Shown here piece by piece: positions 26,301-36,346 of a stretch of DNA of 64,000 nucleotides. The notes under the pieces are model-generated. The model did no database searches, was not told the origin of the DNA, and saw only the letters and a list, made by a program, of their open reading frames with translations. How positions within the stretch are numbered: position 1 is the first letter of the stretch; each line of letters begins with the position of its first letter. The position numbers were made by a program, and so were the translations under genes. Origin of the DNA: Zerene cesonia (lineage: Eukaryota; Arthropoda; Insecta; Lepidoptera; Pieridae); the NCBI RefSeq assembly GCF_012273895.1, contig NC_052102.1, positions 4,362,917-4,426,916 on the forward strand. The letters run 5' to 3'.

Positions 26301-29300
26301 AGCCGATCGTTGCGGATATTGGAGATTTACCTAACTATGACGAGATCCGTAGAAAACTTGAACTAAAAGCTTTTTCGCTTTTTATATATCTATTATCTTA
26401 TATTACAACGTCTTATTATTCAGAACTCAGGAGTTTAAATTTTAAATATTTCATTAAACAGATACCTAGACACTTAATATACCTATCATCTATTACCATT
26501 GGCTTTGAAAATTCGCCCGTGATAGAATACGTTTCTTTCCCTAATCCATTGCCCTATTATCCCAAATAAACCGTATTCCCAATAGAACACTAACGCACTC
26601 ATAAGGGGCGTAAAAAGCTCAACGATAGACTTGTTATCAACGGTGGGATAAGTGCAGCCAGTAAGGTACGTTCACTCGATGACAGCGCAATGGTTCCCAG
26701 CGGACACCTCGCGCGATCCTCGTAAATTGCAAATATTAGATTATAAGTACAGTGCGGCGAGCGGCGCGGGTGCTATCAGCCAGATATACCCAACTCGTTC
26801 GCTGCTTAACACCGCCGGCGACGCCGTGATCTGAATTTGCTTTATAGTAACTCCCAATTGCATCATAATCCCGCTTCCAACACTATAGTTACGTACATCC
26901 GATAATATTTTAGCGACTAGCGTTAAAACTTGTATAATGTTGCAATACTGTAATATTAAACCAATATTTTCGGTAGATTATAATCTATCGTTGTTAAAGC
27001 GTTAAATTGTGAAATGGGCATTCGATATGGGGTTAAGTTAGTTTCGGTTTACAGAGGTATAGTTTACAGCTTCCAACGTTCACCTGACAGACATGTGGTA
27101 AAAGTAGTTTCTAGACATAACTGCGATATGTTTGCTATATAGTCTAAGGAAATGTTACGGATCGGAATTTCGACAGTTAGCAATCTAGCGAAATGGATTA
27201 TAATAATTTCACAATTTTTACAATTTTACGGCAACACGAACAAAGTTGTCATTGCGCTATATTCTATACAAGTTTACTGCGAGATTTTGTATTTTATTTC
27301 AAAAATAATAGTTAAGTTAAGTTAATAAGATGCGTTCTAAATAAACAAAACAAATAATTCATACAATGTAAATTTTAGTGTAATTAAATTTGCATTCTAC
27401 AAAATTTACATTATTTTCGGTTTAATTTAAGGATAAACACAAGCTAGGGTTATTTCTAAAATTTCTTAATAGAGAGTCTGTGTAATTTAAAGGAATGTGT
27501 TCTGTAATGCCCCGTATGCTGATCATGATAATAACAGAAACAGCTGCGCCACTGTCAGTTGCCTATACAGTTTCGTTACGGCTTCATTAGACTACACCGC
27601 CGGTTGTTCCCTTCATGAAATTCTTATGTGCACCTCCTCTTTATACCTTGTATAGTCTGTAATTGGTACGTGTAATGACTAAACTCAAATAATAATTAAT
27701 GATATTATAGATATTCAGTCACTCGAAACATGCATTGTATTGGGAAACAGGTTCACAATTGATTACTATTTGTTGAGTTAATATTATGTTTCGTTAGATA
27801 TTTCTTCCATAAACTTCTATTGGTCCGGTAAATTATTCAAATTTTCCACTTATGGATATTGCAACATCTTGGCGACTCAGTGATATCTGTCTCCATATAC
27901 TAAGTTATTTGCCTTACACATAAACGGTTTGTACGAAGAGTCGATGTTTATTCATATTTGTATAATATATGTAGAGAGTAAGAGCTTGTAATGCATTACC
28001 GGCGGTCACGCGGCTCTGACGCCCGCGCTCCCGACGCCCGCTCTTCAGCCTTTGTGAGCCGCCCCGTGTAATTACTCTGGGACCATGGGAAATAGCTCAC
28101 CGGGCGCTAAAGCACTTTTGTATTATTACAGTAAATTAATGCAGATAAAAAAGACGATTTTATTCTCAGAAAATGCAAATTTAGATCGGAGTCTTGTTAA
28201 CGGAGGATTGTTCTAGAATTTTTTGAATATACGATCAGATCCCTAGACTTGCTGCCGTCTTTCGTTGATTTTGAATTTATTATAACGTTTCGCAATCAAA
28301 TATTGTCTTATCTTTTAATTGTTCTACTGGAAATAATCGGCGGTTTATTGTTAATCATAAGCCTTAAGATAAATGTTCACTGCGTTTAGTTTTATCGTTT
28401 CTTAAAGTAATTTTCAAACAGTCCTAAAAAATGATGTTTGTAGCTAGCGGCTCTATGATATCATAATAGATATTAACGCAAGTGTTATGTCGAGTTCGTG
28501 GGGGAGTTCAGAAACACGTTATCTAACGTTTGAAACTTTGTAAAGATAAATTGGAGGCAGAGATAAATACAGAGGCAGTTTTACGATATGCGGTTTGCGT
28601 GGTTATCAGGACTTGGTAGAGTAATATTTTACGAATGTGCTATGTGTTCGTTCACACACCTGTATTTAATGCCGCTCATTACTTTTCATTACACAACCCT
28701 TGTGAATGTTAAGTTTATTATTACCACGTTGCTCAACGTTAACAACGTTGTGTACGTTGTAATTAAATAAGTTTTATTAATTACAGCGTTATTGCTCTTT
28801 ATTGCAAAGTTTGAAATTCATTTTGAAATTCGCGGGATTAAAAGGAAACGTTCAAGATTTATAGAGAGTATCCTAAGTATTTGTTGAATTGCACCGTGAA
28901 GAACCCTTTTAAAAATTCTTTTTGTACACGCCGACTCAGGGAAAGTTCCACTTAGTTTGTCCGCTACGGCGCCGGTACCGTATCTAAGTAAGAACATTGC
29001 GGGTGCTTGAAAGGTCCAAGACGTTTTAAAGACCTTTCCGTTACAAATTGTTACACATTACTGTATTTTATACTGCACATATGTGTGCTTTTAGTAATAA
29101 ACAGAATGTTAGTTGAATAGGGAAGTGTTGTTATTAAATGTTTAATAAGATATCTTTTTATATACCTACTTTTGTAATACACTCTTATTTCTATATCGAT
29201 GCCTATTGTCGTTTATTTAACGGAATCCAAATATTGACATTTCATGTTATTTATATAACAGCAGCAACAGGAAAATAGATGTTTTATATATTTTTTTCGT

Positions 29301-32300
29301 TTACGGTCAAGCAGATTATTCGTCTCCGGGGCGTCCGTGTTACGACTCTTAAACGTTCTTCGCTCTGCCAGCTTGGATACTGACTCCTCAGCCGTGTAGA
29401 TAAAACGTTTCATTTTATTTTCACATTTGTCAGCTTTCGTTTTGTACCCACTAACATAAATTGGATGCGGGAGATACCTCGCAGGTGAATGTAAAATAGC
29501 CAGCTTTTCCCCAGATAATACAACCGAAATTTTACGACACCATTATGCGATTTATTAGCCGTGTCACACTGAGAAAGAATTTTTATTTTACACTTATTTT
29601 TTTGCGAAATACATTTTTCGCTAACCGTGACTGCAATGGTACAACTGAAGATCGTCGTAGTATCATCTCGTGCCTCTTCTGGTGTATTAAATTTATTTTG
29701 CCAGAGTAAATAATCATTTCTAGCTACGATAATGGCAATCGCTGTTTCAGAACGTAAACTAGGCGCGATTTGTGCAAGCGTACGGTCCACCTAATAACTG
29801 TTGTCCCGTGCACTAATGGCTGAAACAGGCGTTCAATTAAACGTGCCAATTCGGTCGGAGATAGCTCTGTTAAACACTACGCATAGGATACTAGTCTGAC
29901 GCTCAGCCTCATTTCATTCTCAATGTTTACTGCAAATTAAACCATCCAGATATCAAAGCATACACACACTTAAACATCGCTGCATTATAGTCTGGTAAAC
30001 TTAATCTTTCTTGTGGCTTAACTATTAAATTGATTAATTTTTAAGAAATATGACAACGTTTAATTAATCTTTGTTAAATTTAATGACTATGATAATGTCG
30101 TATATTATTGATCGCACCGCGCCCACATTTACGATTGAACTATAAATTAATGAATTAATCCCAGCTTGCCACAGTTCCAATTCGCCATATACCAAATCGA
30201 TTTGTCTCACTATGATTAATTTATTGCTTATTAGAATTTGAATTTCCGTTTATTTTATTTAATTTGCTTATTACAGCGTTAGCAATAAAATGTTATCATA
30301 TGAATTACAATACATTACCTTCTATGTGACCTGAGTGCGAATGCGTAGTAAATGTAGAATTTTCATAAATTCATTGCTATAGTATAAATTCATAATATAA
30401 CCTGATTAGACCGATCTATTAGCGACTCCTCTTTAGCAATGGCATCCATTAAGAGATAAGTTATAGATTCTTACAAAAAAGTTTAAATCCCATAGTCCAA
30501 GTCATAAAATAATGTACTTACTTAATAAAGAAACTCATACTCATGATCTATTAAATAAATTATGTGTCTATACATAGATTTCCATGTTTGCAGCCACCAG
30601 CAACAGCAGTGTTAAAACATTCATACGAGTATGTAATGATTTTACGTTCGTTCGATTTTGTCGTTTGTATAGGGAACGCTTTCCATCGCATCGTCGTCAG
30701 CAAAATCTTTTGTTTTTCCATTTCCGCCAATATCCGTCAAGGCTCGCTTGCTTTGATCAATGGAACGGCGCACTGCCATTGAGGAGACCGTCACACCGAA
30801 CAACGAGCTTTTCACTTGTGTCGACGACATATGAAAAAACTATTATGGCTTCAATAAATGGCCCTTTGATTTTTTATCACAGCCAGCTAAAAATCGATTT
30901 CGAATCCAAATTGAAAAACTTAATCATTCGCGCTTCCATTCAGATTTCGCTTGTTTTGATCAAGAGATAATTACTACTGATTTATCGTATTAGTATTACT
31001 GACAAAATTAGTTTCGTTCTTTTTTGAATTGAATTTCCACAGCACTGCCAATATTAATACAATTAACTAATGAAAGTTTGCCGCTCTGTTTCACTTCATA
31101 AATATTTTCTTATAGCCTGTTACCACGACCTGTCGATAAATTTATGGAAAGGCCGACGTCACCTGAAATTTTATGTTTCCTTTCATCGCCACTCGCCTCT
31201 TATATTTTATTACCCAGGCCTTTTGCTAAGGTGGAACGATAGCTGTCATCTAAGCAATTTTCAGAAATCCCTTCTCATATGTATATCATATACGATTCAT
31301 ACGTGTAATCCAAAATAAAATAAAATTTTATAACAAAGCGATAGTTACTTTAATATTTATTTTGCCTCAGAGTATATATAAGTAATTTACTTTTATTACA
31401 ATATATATTAATTTCGATAATAAAAAGAAACAAATATAATAACAAAAAAAATATGTGAAATGATTTTGTACGTAATATTGCAAATATATCCATAAACACG
31501 CGAAGTGGCTATTGCAACAAATTCATTATTTACACCGGTCGGTGGGGTAGGCTTCGGTAACAGTTGTAAAAGTCCCTACGTTTGTACGTAATCTCAGCAA
31601 ACTCACAATGCTATATTCACCTAATAAATACTTCCATTTCCGAACATTTCCAAACTTCGCGGATTGTTATTGGAATAGAGGACCCAAATATATTAGGTGC
31701 CCGGTTATTGCATTTGGCATGTGTTTTCAGCTGTCTATTTTCGGTTAAACGACTACAATAGATAACGTTTCACGATAATTGATGATTTGTTGAAATACAA
31801 CGTTTTGATTGAGAATAGAATCGAATATTGTATGCCATAAATGCATTTAGCTCCTTTAATGGGAATGCAATCACCTTTTTTTCTATAAATGTACTCTCAG
31901 CTTCATCAAACAAGATTTGCAAACTCTGCACTGATATGTACACAATTGTTTATATTAATTATGTAACCATTTACCTATTAGGAACAAATTTACTTTTTGA
32001 TATTTAGTTAACTTTCTTCGAAATTTGTCCTACGAATTTTCGCATATGAAGCTGAAAGCGCTCTCTATCAATTACGATGCTGATGTGTGTAAGTATTTTT
32101 AAGGCACTAAATATTATTTTTTTCAGCTTGTTATTAAATAACATGACGAATAACGTATAAACCTAACATGCGACAAGCAAGCGACACGTCTCCTTTTCAT
32201 TATATTATAAGCCCCACGATGTATAACGCTAATAGTTACAAGTGATTGGATTAGCGCTAACGATAACAAATACCCTCCGCTCACAGCACGGCTAAACAAC

Positions 32301-35300
32301 ATGCTTTAGACCGTGGATTACTGGAGACTATATATATAATTACCAATATCCATTGCAGCTAGACGGTGTCTTGTTGGTATTTAGCTCGAAAATTATAGTT
32401 CCCAAGTTTCCTATTATGAATTAGCGTGTCTGCAGTTGAAGTTTGAATCTTCTTTAATTCCAACTTTGAAAACTTGGACTGGATTTTTTGATTTAAGCAT
32501 TCGATTTGCAGTTTTTGAATTTAATTGCGAATAATCATTTTTGTATATGTTTTTTATAGTTAATTGTTATTTGGTTGCTGTCTTTCGAATTTAATGTGCA
32601 TTAATAGGTATTATAAGAGTAAAATCAGAAATTACGTAACGAATTTTTGAGATCTCTTTCACGCAAAAAGAGTACGCATTATTTTTTACCCTTTTCTGGT
32701 TTGACAAATATTAAAAACCCACTTGTTTTTAATTTGCTACATTGCTATGTTCATTAGAATATGGCAAATGTAGAGAATAGTAGCAAATATACAAGTAACG
32801 GGAGAAAATTATTAACGGTATTGCCTCATGACATTAAGTTATTAGTTATTACTATTGTATATTAATAATGGCTCTTAGAAAAACAATCGGGCTTAAAGAC
32901 AAATTCATTTATAAACGTATAAAACACAGCTACAATACGGACCACAGAGCTGGGGCGACATTCAGTGTTAAATCTCACATAGTACATTACGGTTTTCCAA
33001 TACCTAAAGCAAAGCGTTCGCCGCGCTCCACTGAAATAACAAGGAATTGCTTAGTTGAAATATTGGCACTGAGTAATAGATACGAGAATTTATCAAAGAA
33101 CCTCTGTGTCTGACTACTTCTAATGTTCTGCATAATTAAAATGTAAAATGCAAAAGTATACTAACAACATTCAATTTGTTAGTAAATACTTAAGTTAGTT
33201 ATGTAGTTGGAATGTATGGGGATGCGGTGCGTGGGGGCTTAATTCCGCACAATCAATCAAGGCGACTGATGAGGGTGCACGCTGTTAGTACACCGGCCGC
33301 ACTACTTAACTCGTTGTGCCAATCGATACGCTATCGATATGGATTGGCAAATTAATTCGGTTAGTTAATTACTCGCACGCTGGACTCGAACGGTAAATAA
33401 ATATTTTATCTCTTGTTATATTTCCATAAATTTTAAAATACTTCGGACCAACCCTATTTGGCAGACTTCCATGTTATGCCGGTTTGAATTTATTTTTGCT
33501 TTATGCGATTGTTTTCTTAATCTCTCGTTTCGGTCACAAAAGCTCATGTAGGCTTGGCTTTATTGCTGCTATATTCATTTGATTGGTTCTGTAATTTACA
33601 AAAAGCGTTTCTTAGTACGCAAATGTTGTAATACGAAAAAGTTAAACAATGTTTTGCTTCTGACTCACTAGTGATAGTTTAAAAATATTCAAGTAGAGAT
33701 TTAGACAATGTTTTTGTAAAGATAGGCTTTAATATCATAAATGGCATTATTATTACCAGATACTTGTATAAATATCGCATAAATATCACAAAATGGTCTT
33801 ATGGCCTTCATCGTAAGTCAGCGCGATCCGTGATGGTGCGGCAACGCTGTGATGCCGGGCTATATGGGCCGTGAATAATCCTCCCGTAATACTAGACTAA
33901 ATGGCTTGGAATTAAACAATTAGTTGTTTTCTTTCTGCCTCGTCAGTGATAGAGCTCTGCCCTACTGCGATCGGGCGTGCAATTTATTTGATACCGATTA
34001 TAGTATTGAGAATGTTGTGTGCTTTTTGGTTTAAGGTTCGATTGTTGAATTATCGTTTATTAAATTAATAATTGAACTCAGTGTGATTATAATACTATAT
34101 ATAAGCATTCAACTTTAGACTTAACAATAATGATGCATCTAAATATTTGATTAAAAAATTCAGACTAATGAAGCAGTTTTTGTTATGTAAACAAACCGTT
34201 TGAGCTGTTTTTCTGATACAGCCCCAATATTTTAAATCTGTAAAATAAAAATTGGAAAGGAAATATTCAACACGGCGGGATAGCCTCAGAGGTATTTACA
34301 TTGTGAAAATTATTGTAAATGAAATGCCGTGCATGATGGTATTCAATATTATATTCAATATTAGTATTTTAGCAATGTTTAGTTAATAAACGGCGTGGTA
34401 CGAGATAAAAATTTAATTCAGACCTTTATTAATGCAATGTTTTAATTAGAGTTAAGAGGTGGGGCCGCAGCTATGAAATCTTGCAAGCCATCTACGCGAT
34501 ATGATCACTAACCTTCTAAATTCCTTTTCAAGATTTGGGGGGTGTCTTTCCAACCCATTGTTCTTATCTTTGTTTGTTTTAGTTACGTTTTTATCTCAGT
34601 CGTGGTTTATTTTTTGAACATTAAACTAAATTACAACCGGTGCCAAATTACGACTATTGTGCCTTTATGTTTTTATATTCTTGCCTAATAATATTGGTTG
34701 AATATATACATTTTTCTTAAAAACATTTATCGTTCATGCCGTGTCTCGAATTAATGTTTATATTTAAGGAACGTTATCCTTTTTCAGAAAAAAAAATATA
34801 TACGGTATGTAGGTAAAATGTGTCGCCAACGCTAGTAGGTTGCAACTCACGTGCACCTGCGGATATTGCCGCGTAAATCAAATTTCTTTTCCGACACATA
34901 TTTCTTCTGCTATTCGATTAACCCGTCTATCAAAACCGCAAATGTGAAACTTTTAATATTCTATTTATATGTGTATACTCGTATAAAACACATATAAAAC
35001 GTTATTAAACTGACCGCATATGCAGGTAATAGCTACTGTATGTGCGTATCTGATAATAAACATTGTTGTAATCAGTGGTCAGACGTGATTATTATCGTAC
35101 TGATAACCTCATTAGGAAACTAATTTATATAAGCATTTAAATAATTACTATGTGCTTGTTAAGCATATAATTATATGGCTCGCACGACATGAATTACATG
35201 CTGTAATGGTCATCTATACGCCAAGGGGATTAATAATTAATGCTGCTATTCTGTACGGAATTACTCTGACGCTGTGGTTGAGCTTCCACTGAATTACTGC

Positions 35301-36205
35301 CTAATAGCTGGACTCGGTGTCGAGTTGTCGATACCACATTCTGTCTAGTTAAAGCTAAATTGCATAAAGTTCGTTAAATTTCAGTTTCTCGTTGGTATCA
35401 AATTGAATTTATAGTTTTATCTGCAAAATAAATTGAACGGATCAATATTTGCTACATCTGCAGACTGATGTACTTAAAATGATGTGTAAATAAAGATATT
35501 CAATAAATTATTAATCAATAAACTGATCTGTTATTAGCTAATGAAAATCAGTTATCTCGTGGCTCCCGAATTAATTGTGAAATGACAGAGCACTACGGCT
35601 CAGTTCTCTTAATGTTCACTCACAAAGCGAAACGGCTTGGGCGGCGCCGTAGCGCCACGTAGCGACAGTGATTATGATAATGACGCGGTAGCCGCGCTTT
35701 TTGTGTTGCTCGTCTTACAACACTGAATTCGACACTATTCCTGATTTTGTTCAGTTTCTTGCGATTCTTACGCTGCCCATTTCAGAAAATGTAAATGCTT
35801 TTAAATTATGCATCTCTACATAATCCACGCCCTAAACGCCTTCTCCGTTGCCTCAATTATTCACTCGAGCGGTTTGATGTTTTAGAAAATTGTCGCGATA
35901 TTGTAGACGAGTGTCGTTGTATAATTTAGTAGCCTCATGTTTTCACCACATCTGCTACGAAACTTTCATTTGTAATATTAAGTTTGTTGTTCAATATACC
36001 TCTATTTTTATGTGTTAAATCGAAGCGTTTGAATTATTTTTTATTTAATGCAGGATTCCGATGGGGATACACCATTGCACGATGCAATTTCAAAGAAACG
36101 AGATGACATATTGACTTTGCTGTTGGACCACGGAGCAGATATGACACTCACTAACAGTAACGGCTTCAACGCGCTGCATCACGCCGCACTTCGTGGAAAT
36201 CCAAG
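2264..36205 (+). CDS. mib1: Mind bomb 1 E3 ubiquitin ligase, N-terminal about 620 residues in 11 exons (partial)
   Basis: Join: 2264-2374, 2487-2682, 3040-3236, 3525-3692, 3850-3957, 4154-4339, 4820-4975, 5493-5637, 6418-6590, 8152-8421, 36054-36205. All ten introns are GT-AG and the frame is open throughout. Domain order: MIB/HERC2 (about 21-85), ZZ finger (C93, C96, C108, C111, C117, C120, H126, H130), second MIB/HERC2 (about 161-225), two REP units (about 261-322 and 339-415), and ankyrin repeats from about 432. This is the Mind bomb architecture, and the sequence is close to Drosophila and vertebrate Mib1 rather than Mib2. Mib1 ubiquitinates the cytoplasmic tails of Delta and Serrate/Jagged, driving the ligand endocytosis that activates Notch in the neighbouring cell. 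The later ankyrin repeats and the catalytic RING fingers are not in this window. The start is the first ATG after an in-frame TAA at 2219-2221, with A at -3 and G at +4. Confidence 0.97.
2487..2682 (+). CDS. mib1: mib1 exon 2
   Basis: Encodes residues 38-102: the rest of the first MIB/HERC2 domain (DGGEGHVGTV, VVVVWDNGTAANYRC) and the first ZZ cysteine pair (C93, C96). Acceptor TTTTTAG|GATGG, donor TTTG|GTAAAT, ends in phase 1. In Mib1 the MIB/HERC2 modules help bind the Notch ligand tail. Confidence 0.96.
3040..3236 (+). CDS. mib1: mib1 exon 3
   Basis: Encodes residues 103-168: the remainder of the ZZ zinc finger (C108xxC111, C117xxC120, H126xxxH130), a basic linker (EPRRKSKK), and the start of the second MIB/HERC2 domain (FPGARVVRG). 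Acceptor TGTTCTAG|GC, donor AGGG|GTGAGA, ends in phase 0. Confidence 0.96.
3305..3440 (+). mobile_element. Diverged copy of dispersed repeat family A in mib1 intron 3
   Basis: Contains the family's diagnostic words in order: a 'gcactcagg' core, 'aatggtgaaataat', 'ctttgaaactggtt', and the tail 'aacaaactcttcag'. It is more diverged than the copies at 12373, 45190 and 55784. It resembles short lepidopteran repeats derived from LINE 3' ends or SINEs; class assignment is an inference. Confidence 0.5.
3435..3474. repeat. Perfect 13-bp inverted repeat (hairpin) in intron 3
   Basis: The arms 3435-3447 (atagactgatatt) and 3462-3474 (aatatcagtctat) are exact reverse complements with a 14-nt loop. It abuts the 3' end of a family A repeat copy, so it may be part of a transposon remnant. 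Confidence 0.6.
3525..3692 (+). CDS. mib1: mib1 exon 4
   Basis: A 168-nt exon for residues 169-224: most of the second MIB/HERC2 domain (VDWQWEDQDGGNGRRGKV, AAYVIWDNGAKNLYRVGFEG). Donor AAAA|GTATGT. The acceptor (TTGAAAAAG|GTTGAC) has an unusually purine-rich tract, but the protein alignment fixes the junction. Confidence 0.95.
3850..3957 (+). CDS. mib1: mib1 exon 5
   Basis: A 108-nt exon for residues 225-260: VVNDVKGQNVYKEHLPLLGE, then a Gly/Pro linker ending in HGLQIGDQ. It joins the second MIB/HERC2 domain to the first REP unit. Acceptor TTTATAG|GTAG, donor TCAA|GTAAGT, phase 0 on both sides. It is below the usual open-frame size cut-off. Confidence 0.95.
4154..4339 (+). CDS. mib1: mib1 exon 6
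   Basis: Encodes residues 261-322, the first REP unit: LDLEIVQSLQLGHGGW, IDAMFECLSTTGTVVGIDED, then RWTFNPAVLTK. REP units in Mib1 contribute to binding the ligand tail. Acceptor TTATTATAG|GTAA, donor TAAG|GTAACT, phase 0. Confidence 0.96.
4340..4819 (+). other. mib1 intron 6
   Basis: A 480-bp AT-rich intron. I see no recognisable feature in it beyond the splice sites. Confidence 0.8.
4820..4975 (+). CDS. mib1: mib1 exon 7
   Basis: Encodes residues 323-374. The first 18 or so residues form a Ser/Gly linker (SASTSGGGSSSGS), followed by FAVGDIVQVCSDKERVKALQ and RGHGEWAETMAP of the second REP unit. Acceptor TAAACAG|GTGT, donor ACCT|GTGAGT, phase 0. The linker is the most variable part of the N-terminal half between species. 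Confidence 0.94.
4976..5492 (+). other. mib1 intron 7
   Basis: A 517-bp intron. No repeat or gene is recognised. An open frame through its end is a chance extension of exon 8 in another frame. Confidence 0.8.
5493..5637 (+). CDS. mib1: mib1 exon 8
   Basis: Encodes residues 375-422: TLGKIGRVQQIYHDNDLKVE and TWTYNPNAVTKL, which complete the second REP unit, then a short linker. Acceptor TCTTTACAG|ACCC, donor CCTG|GTGAGT, ends in phase 1. This is the last exon of the compact 5' cluster. Confidence 0.96.
5851..5896 (+). repeat. Short tandem repeat of a TTTAGTTTATCTATAG-type unit
   Basis: Two near-identical units followed by a partial TATCTATAG unit, in mib1 intron 8 about 100 bp upstream of the tRNA-like element. 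Confidence 0.5.
5994..6068 (+). ncRNA. tRNA-like Pol III element (tRNA-derived, atypical anticodon loop) in mib1 intron 8
   Basis: The core 5996-6066 folds as a canonical-length cloverleaf: acceptor TCACGGG/CTCGTGA (one G-T pair, extendable to 9 bp from 5994 to 6068), D stem GCC/GGC with loop GAGAGGCTA, anticodon stem TTGCT/GGCAA, a 5-nt variable region, and T stem GCAGG/CCTGC with loop TTCGAAT. The A box is TGGCCGAGAGG (6003-6013), the B box GGTTCGAATCC (6046-6056), and a T6 run at 6072-6077 would stop Pol III. The D and T arms look like tRNA-Ser, but the long variable arm is missing and the anticodon loop ACGGTTA lacks U33. A related copy sits near 37975-38034 on the other strand, so this is more likely a tRNA-derived repeat head (SINE-type) than a functional tRNA. 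Confidence 0.55.
6072..6077 (+). terminator. Pol III-type T6 terminator
   Basis: A run of six T four bases after the tRNA-like fold ends, where a Pol III terminator would lie. Confidence 0.4.
6225..6377 (+). mobile_element. Dispersed-repeat fragment ending in CTAGT, upstream of mib1 exon 9
   Basis: Runs from 'ctacgtatgtacgtatgta' through 'ggattttaatgaaagtg' and 'gatagagtgattcaagag' to the tail 'cgcgggcaaaagctagt'. This tail type is widespread in Lepidoptera. A CTRRT 3' end is compatible with a non-autonomous Helitron, but a LINE/SINE 3' end is also possible. It ends 40 bp before exon 9. Confidence 0.55.
6418..6590 (+). CDS. mib1: mib1 exon 9 (start of the ankyrin region, extreme GC3)
   Basis: Encodes residues 423-480: GERLSVLLKRLFES, EELVKAAANGDAARC, DVNGVYAGHTALQ. 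This is the entry into the ankyrin array and fits Mib1 at this position. Acceptor CATGTACAG|GC, donor GCAG|GTACAC, phase 1 to 0. Codon use is odd: 57 of 58 codons end in G or C (the exception is one ATA), unlike exons 1-8. The high GC also opens long meaningless frames on the other strand. Confidence 0.95.
6924..6990 (+). repeat. Imperfect tandem repeat of CTATCC-containing units
   Basis: Several 'ctatccca' and 'tatccta' units, partly inverted ('aagtaggatagt'), directly upstream of the CTAGT element at 6996. Confidence 0.45.
6996..7168 (+). mobile_element. Dispersed repeat family C ('ttctcgtgtcac...gccgggtcagctagt')
   Basis: The element has 'aaaattctcgtgtcacag', 'cctccgaaacggcttgaccg', 'gagaatcggcca' and 'tttttcatactcctaa', and ends 'tttgccgggtcagctagt'. 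It is a common short lepidopteran repeat. It lies back to back with the next element, with no spacer. Confidence 0.65.
7169..7365 (+). mobile_element. Dispersed repeat family B ('aatgcgaaag...gggcgcagctagt')
   Basis: Starts 'aatatttataaatgcgaaag'. Passes through 'tttgttgctctttcacgc', 'gatagcttgacaactg', 'aacatataggcaac' and 'cgggatacggacttacgcgg', and ends 'ccgcggggcgcagctagt'. Two further copies are at 12754-12965 and about 40074-40275. The CTAGT end is Helitron-compatible. Confidence 0.65.
7756..7773 (+). repeat. (TGA)6 microsatellite
   Basis: Six exact TGA units in mib1 intron 9. Confidence 0.8.
7900..8115 (-). mobile_element. Dispersed repeat family D just upstream of mib1 exon 10
   Basis: Contains 'ccttcccagtcctctcg', 'gtaaggtctgcaattggcg', 'ttacgcctctccaaatg' and 'ggtagcgcttaccaccaggc', a common lepidopteran repeat pattern. 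The reverse complement of its left part matches the sequence that follows the gap at 39648. The strand is assigned relative to that copy and is arbitrary. Its right end is uncertain but falls within about 40 bp of the exon 10 acceptor. Confidence 0.5.
8152..8421 (+). CDS. mib1: mib1 exon 10 (ankyrin repeats, every codon ends in G or C)
   Basis: Encodes residues 481-570, about three ankyrin repeats: AAAQNGHVDVIQRLVEAGAE, GDRAVHHAAFGDE, GADLNARNRRRQTPLHIAVN, KGHLGVVRTLL. Donor GCAG|GTGAGC, phase 0. The acceptor TCGTCGGCAG|GCGG has only a weak pyrimidine tract, and repeat-derived sequence lies just upstream. Read codon by codon, all 90 third positions are G or C. The protein is a normal, conserved Mib1 segment, so the composition change is synonymous. 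Confidence 0.95.
8505..8636 (+). mobile_element. Dispersed-repeat fragment ending in CTAGT, downstream of mib1 exon 10
   Basis: Has 'ctcaggaaatactggtctga' and 'gggcaaaaccgcgaggcaca', then gctagt. It is immediately followed by another repeat with the same end. Confidence 0.55.
8637..8866 (+). mobile_element. Dispersed-repeat element abutting the previous one, ending in GCTAGT
   Basis: Starts 'ctatatatataaaagaaagt', with 'tggctggaccgattatg', 'gaacatagggtagttttta' and the tail 'ggattggccgccggtgctagt'. It resembles short LINE/Helitron-derived lepidopteran repeats. Confidence 0.5.
8867..10441 (+). other. mib1 intron 10, first part
   Basis: Mostly AT-rich unique-looking sequence. No gene is recognised. 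Short open frames here show no domain or splice support. Confidence 0.6.
10442..10683 (+). mobile_element. Dispersed-repeat element ending in CTAGT
   Basis: Contains 'gcgaatgcgaaagtaacta', 'cttttt' plus 'cacgtctgaaccactgaacc', 'gatgaaatttcatac' and 'ttcatccgg', and ends 'gctaaaatctagt'. It is a diverged copy of a common lepidopteran repeat. Confidence 0.55.
10817..11816. other. Assembly gap (1000 N)
   Basis: Exactly 1000 N, a conventional placeholder length. It lies within mib1 intron 10. Exons 10 and 11 on either side confirm the join. Confidence 0.95.
12373..12546 (+). mobile_element. Dispersed repeat family A ('actagctgttcgccccgg...')
   Basis: Starts 'actagctgttcgccccggt'. Passes through 'aagtctatgtcactcagag', 'tgatggtgaattaatt' and 'gaaatcggtccagccgttc', and ends in a 'tatatgtatagatata' tail. 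It is one of five copies in this window. Confidence 0.65.
12754..12965 (+). mobile_element. Dispersed repeat family B
   Basis: Starts 'atcctactaatattataaaa'. Passes through 'aagtttgtgaggatgg', 'gaaccgattgcaatgaaat', 'agatagctggacaactg' and 'cgggatgcagacttacgtga', and ends 'ccgcggggcgtagctagt'. It is nearly the same length as the copies at 7169 and 40074. Confidence 0.7.
15866..15911. repeat. Hairpin with 13-bp perfect stem plus bulge
   Basis: The arms 15866-15878 (cgagaaacaattt) and 15899-15911 (aaattgtttctcg) are reverse complements. Two more pairs (ca/tg) follow a one-base bulge, and the loop is about 15 nt. No family is recognised. Confidence 0.5.
28000..28110. promoter_or_regulatory. GC-rich island in mib1 intron 10 (candidate regulatory element)
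   Basis: A CpG-rich patch ('cgctcccgacgcccgctctt', 'gtgagccgccccgtg') in AT-rich surroundings. There is no open frame or repeat match. The regulatory role is an inference from composition only. Confidence 0.25.
36054..36205 (+). CDS. mib1: mib1 exon 11 (ankyrin repeats)
   Basis: Encodes residues 571-620: DSDGDTPLHDAISKKRDDIL, TLLLDHGADMTL, NGFNALHHAALRGNPS. It continues exactly where exon 10 stops in the Mib1 family (PSLQ then DSxGDTPLHDAISK). Acceptor TTTAATGCAG|GAT, donor CCAAG|GTAATA, ends in phase 2. Codon use returns to mixed third positions. It lies on a different contig from exon 10, so it also supports the scaffold's order and orientation across the gap at 10817-11816. Confidence 0.95.
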
Positions 36206-36346
36206 GTAATAATATAGTGTTAACATAAGTGAAATGAAAATGTTACAATTTGTAAAGGATTTTTATACGATCCATTTTCATATGTATTTCATTTACAGAA
36301 TTTTCTACGTTTATTATTGCGGAATGATATAAATTGAATGCAAGGT

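Larger units (their letters stand above)
12966..36053 (+). other. mib1 intron 10, main part (about 23 kb)
   Basis: Long AT-rich intronic sequence. I find no protein-coding gene. The open frames of 60-130 codons lack recognisable domains, conserved words or flanking splice logic. Short GC-rich patches stand out, for example 18900-19030, 22380-22470, 24540-24720, 26640-26830, 28000-28110 and 35630-35700. They are plausible enhancer positions, but nothing in the sequence proves it. A possible repeat remnant ends in CTAGT near 21714. Confidence 0.55.

Noticed and set aside
30584..30970. 128-codon open frame in intron 10
   Set aside because: No recognisable domain, no splice context and low-complexity intronic composition; consistent with chance.
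32868..33113. 81-codon basic open frame in intron 10
   Set aside because: No family recognised and no supporting signals; cannot be told from chance.
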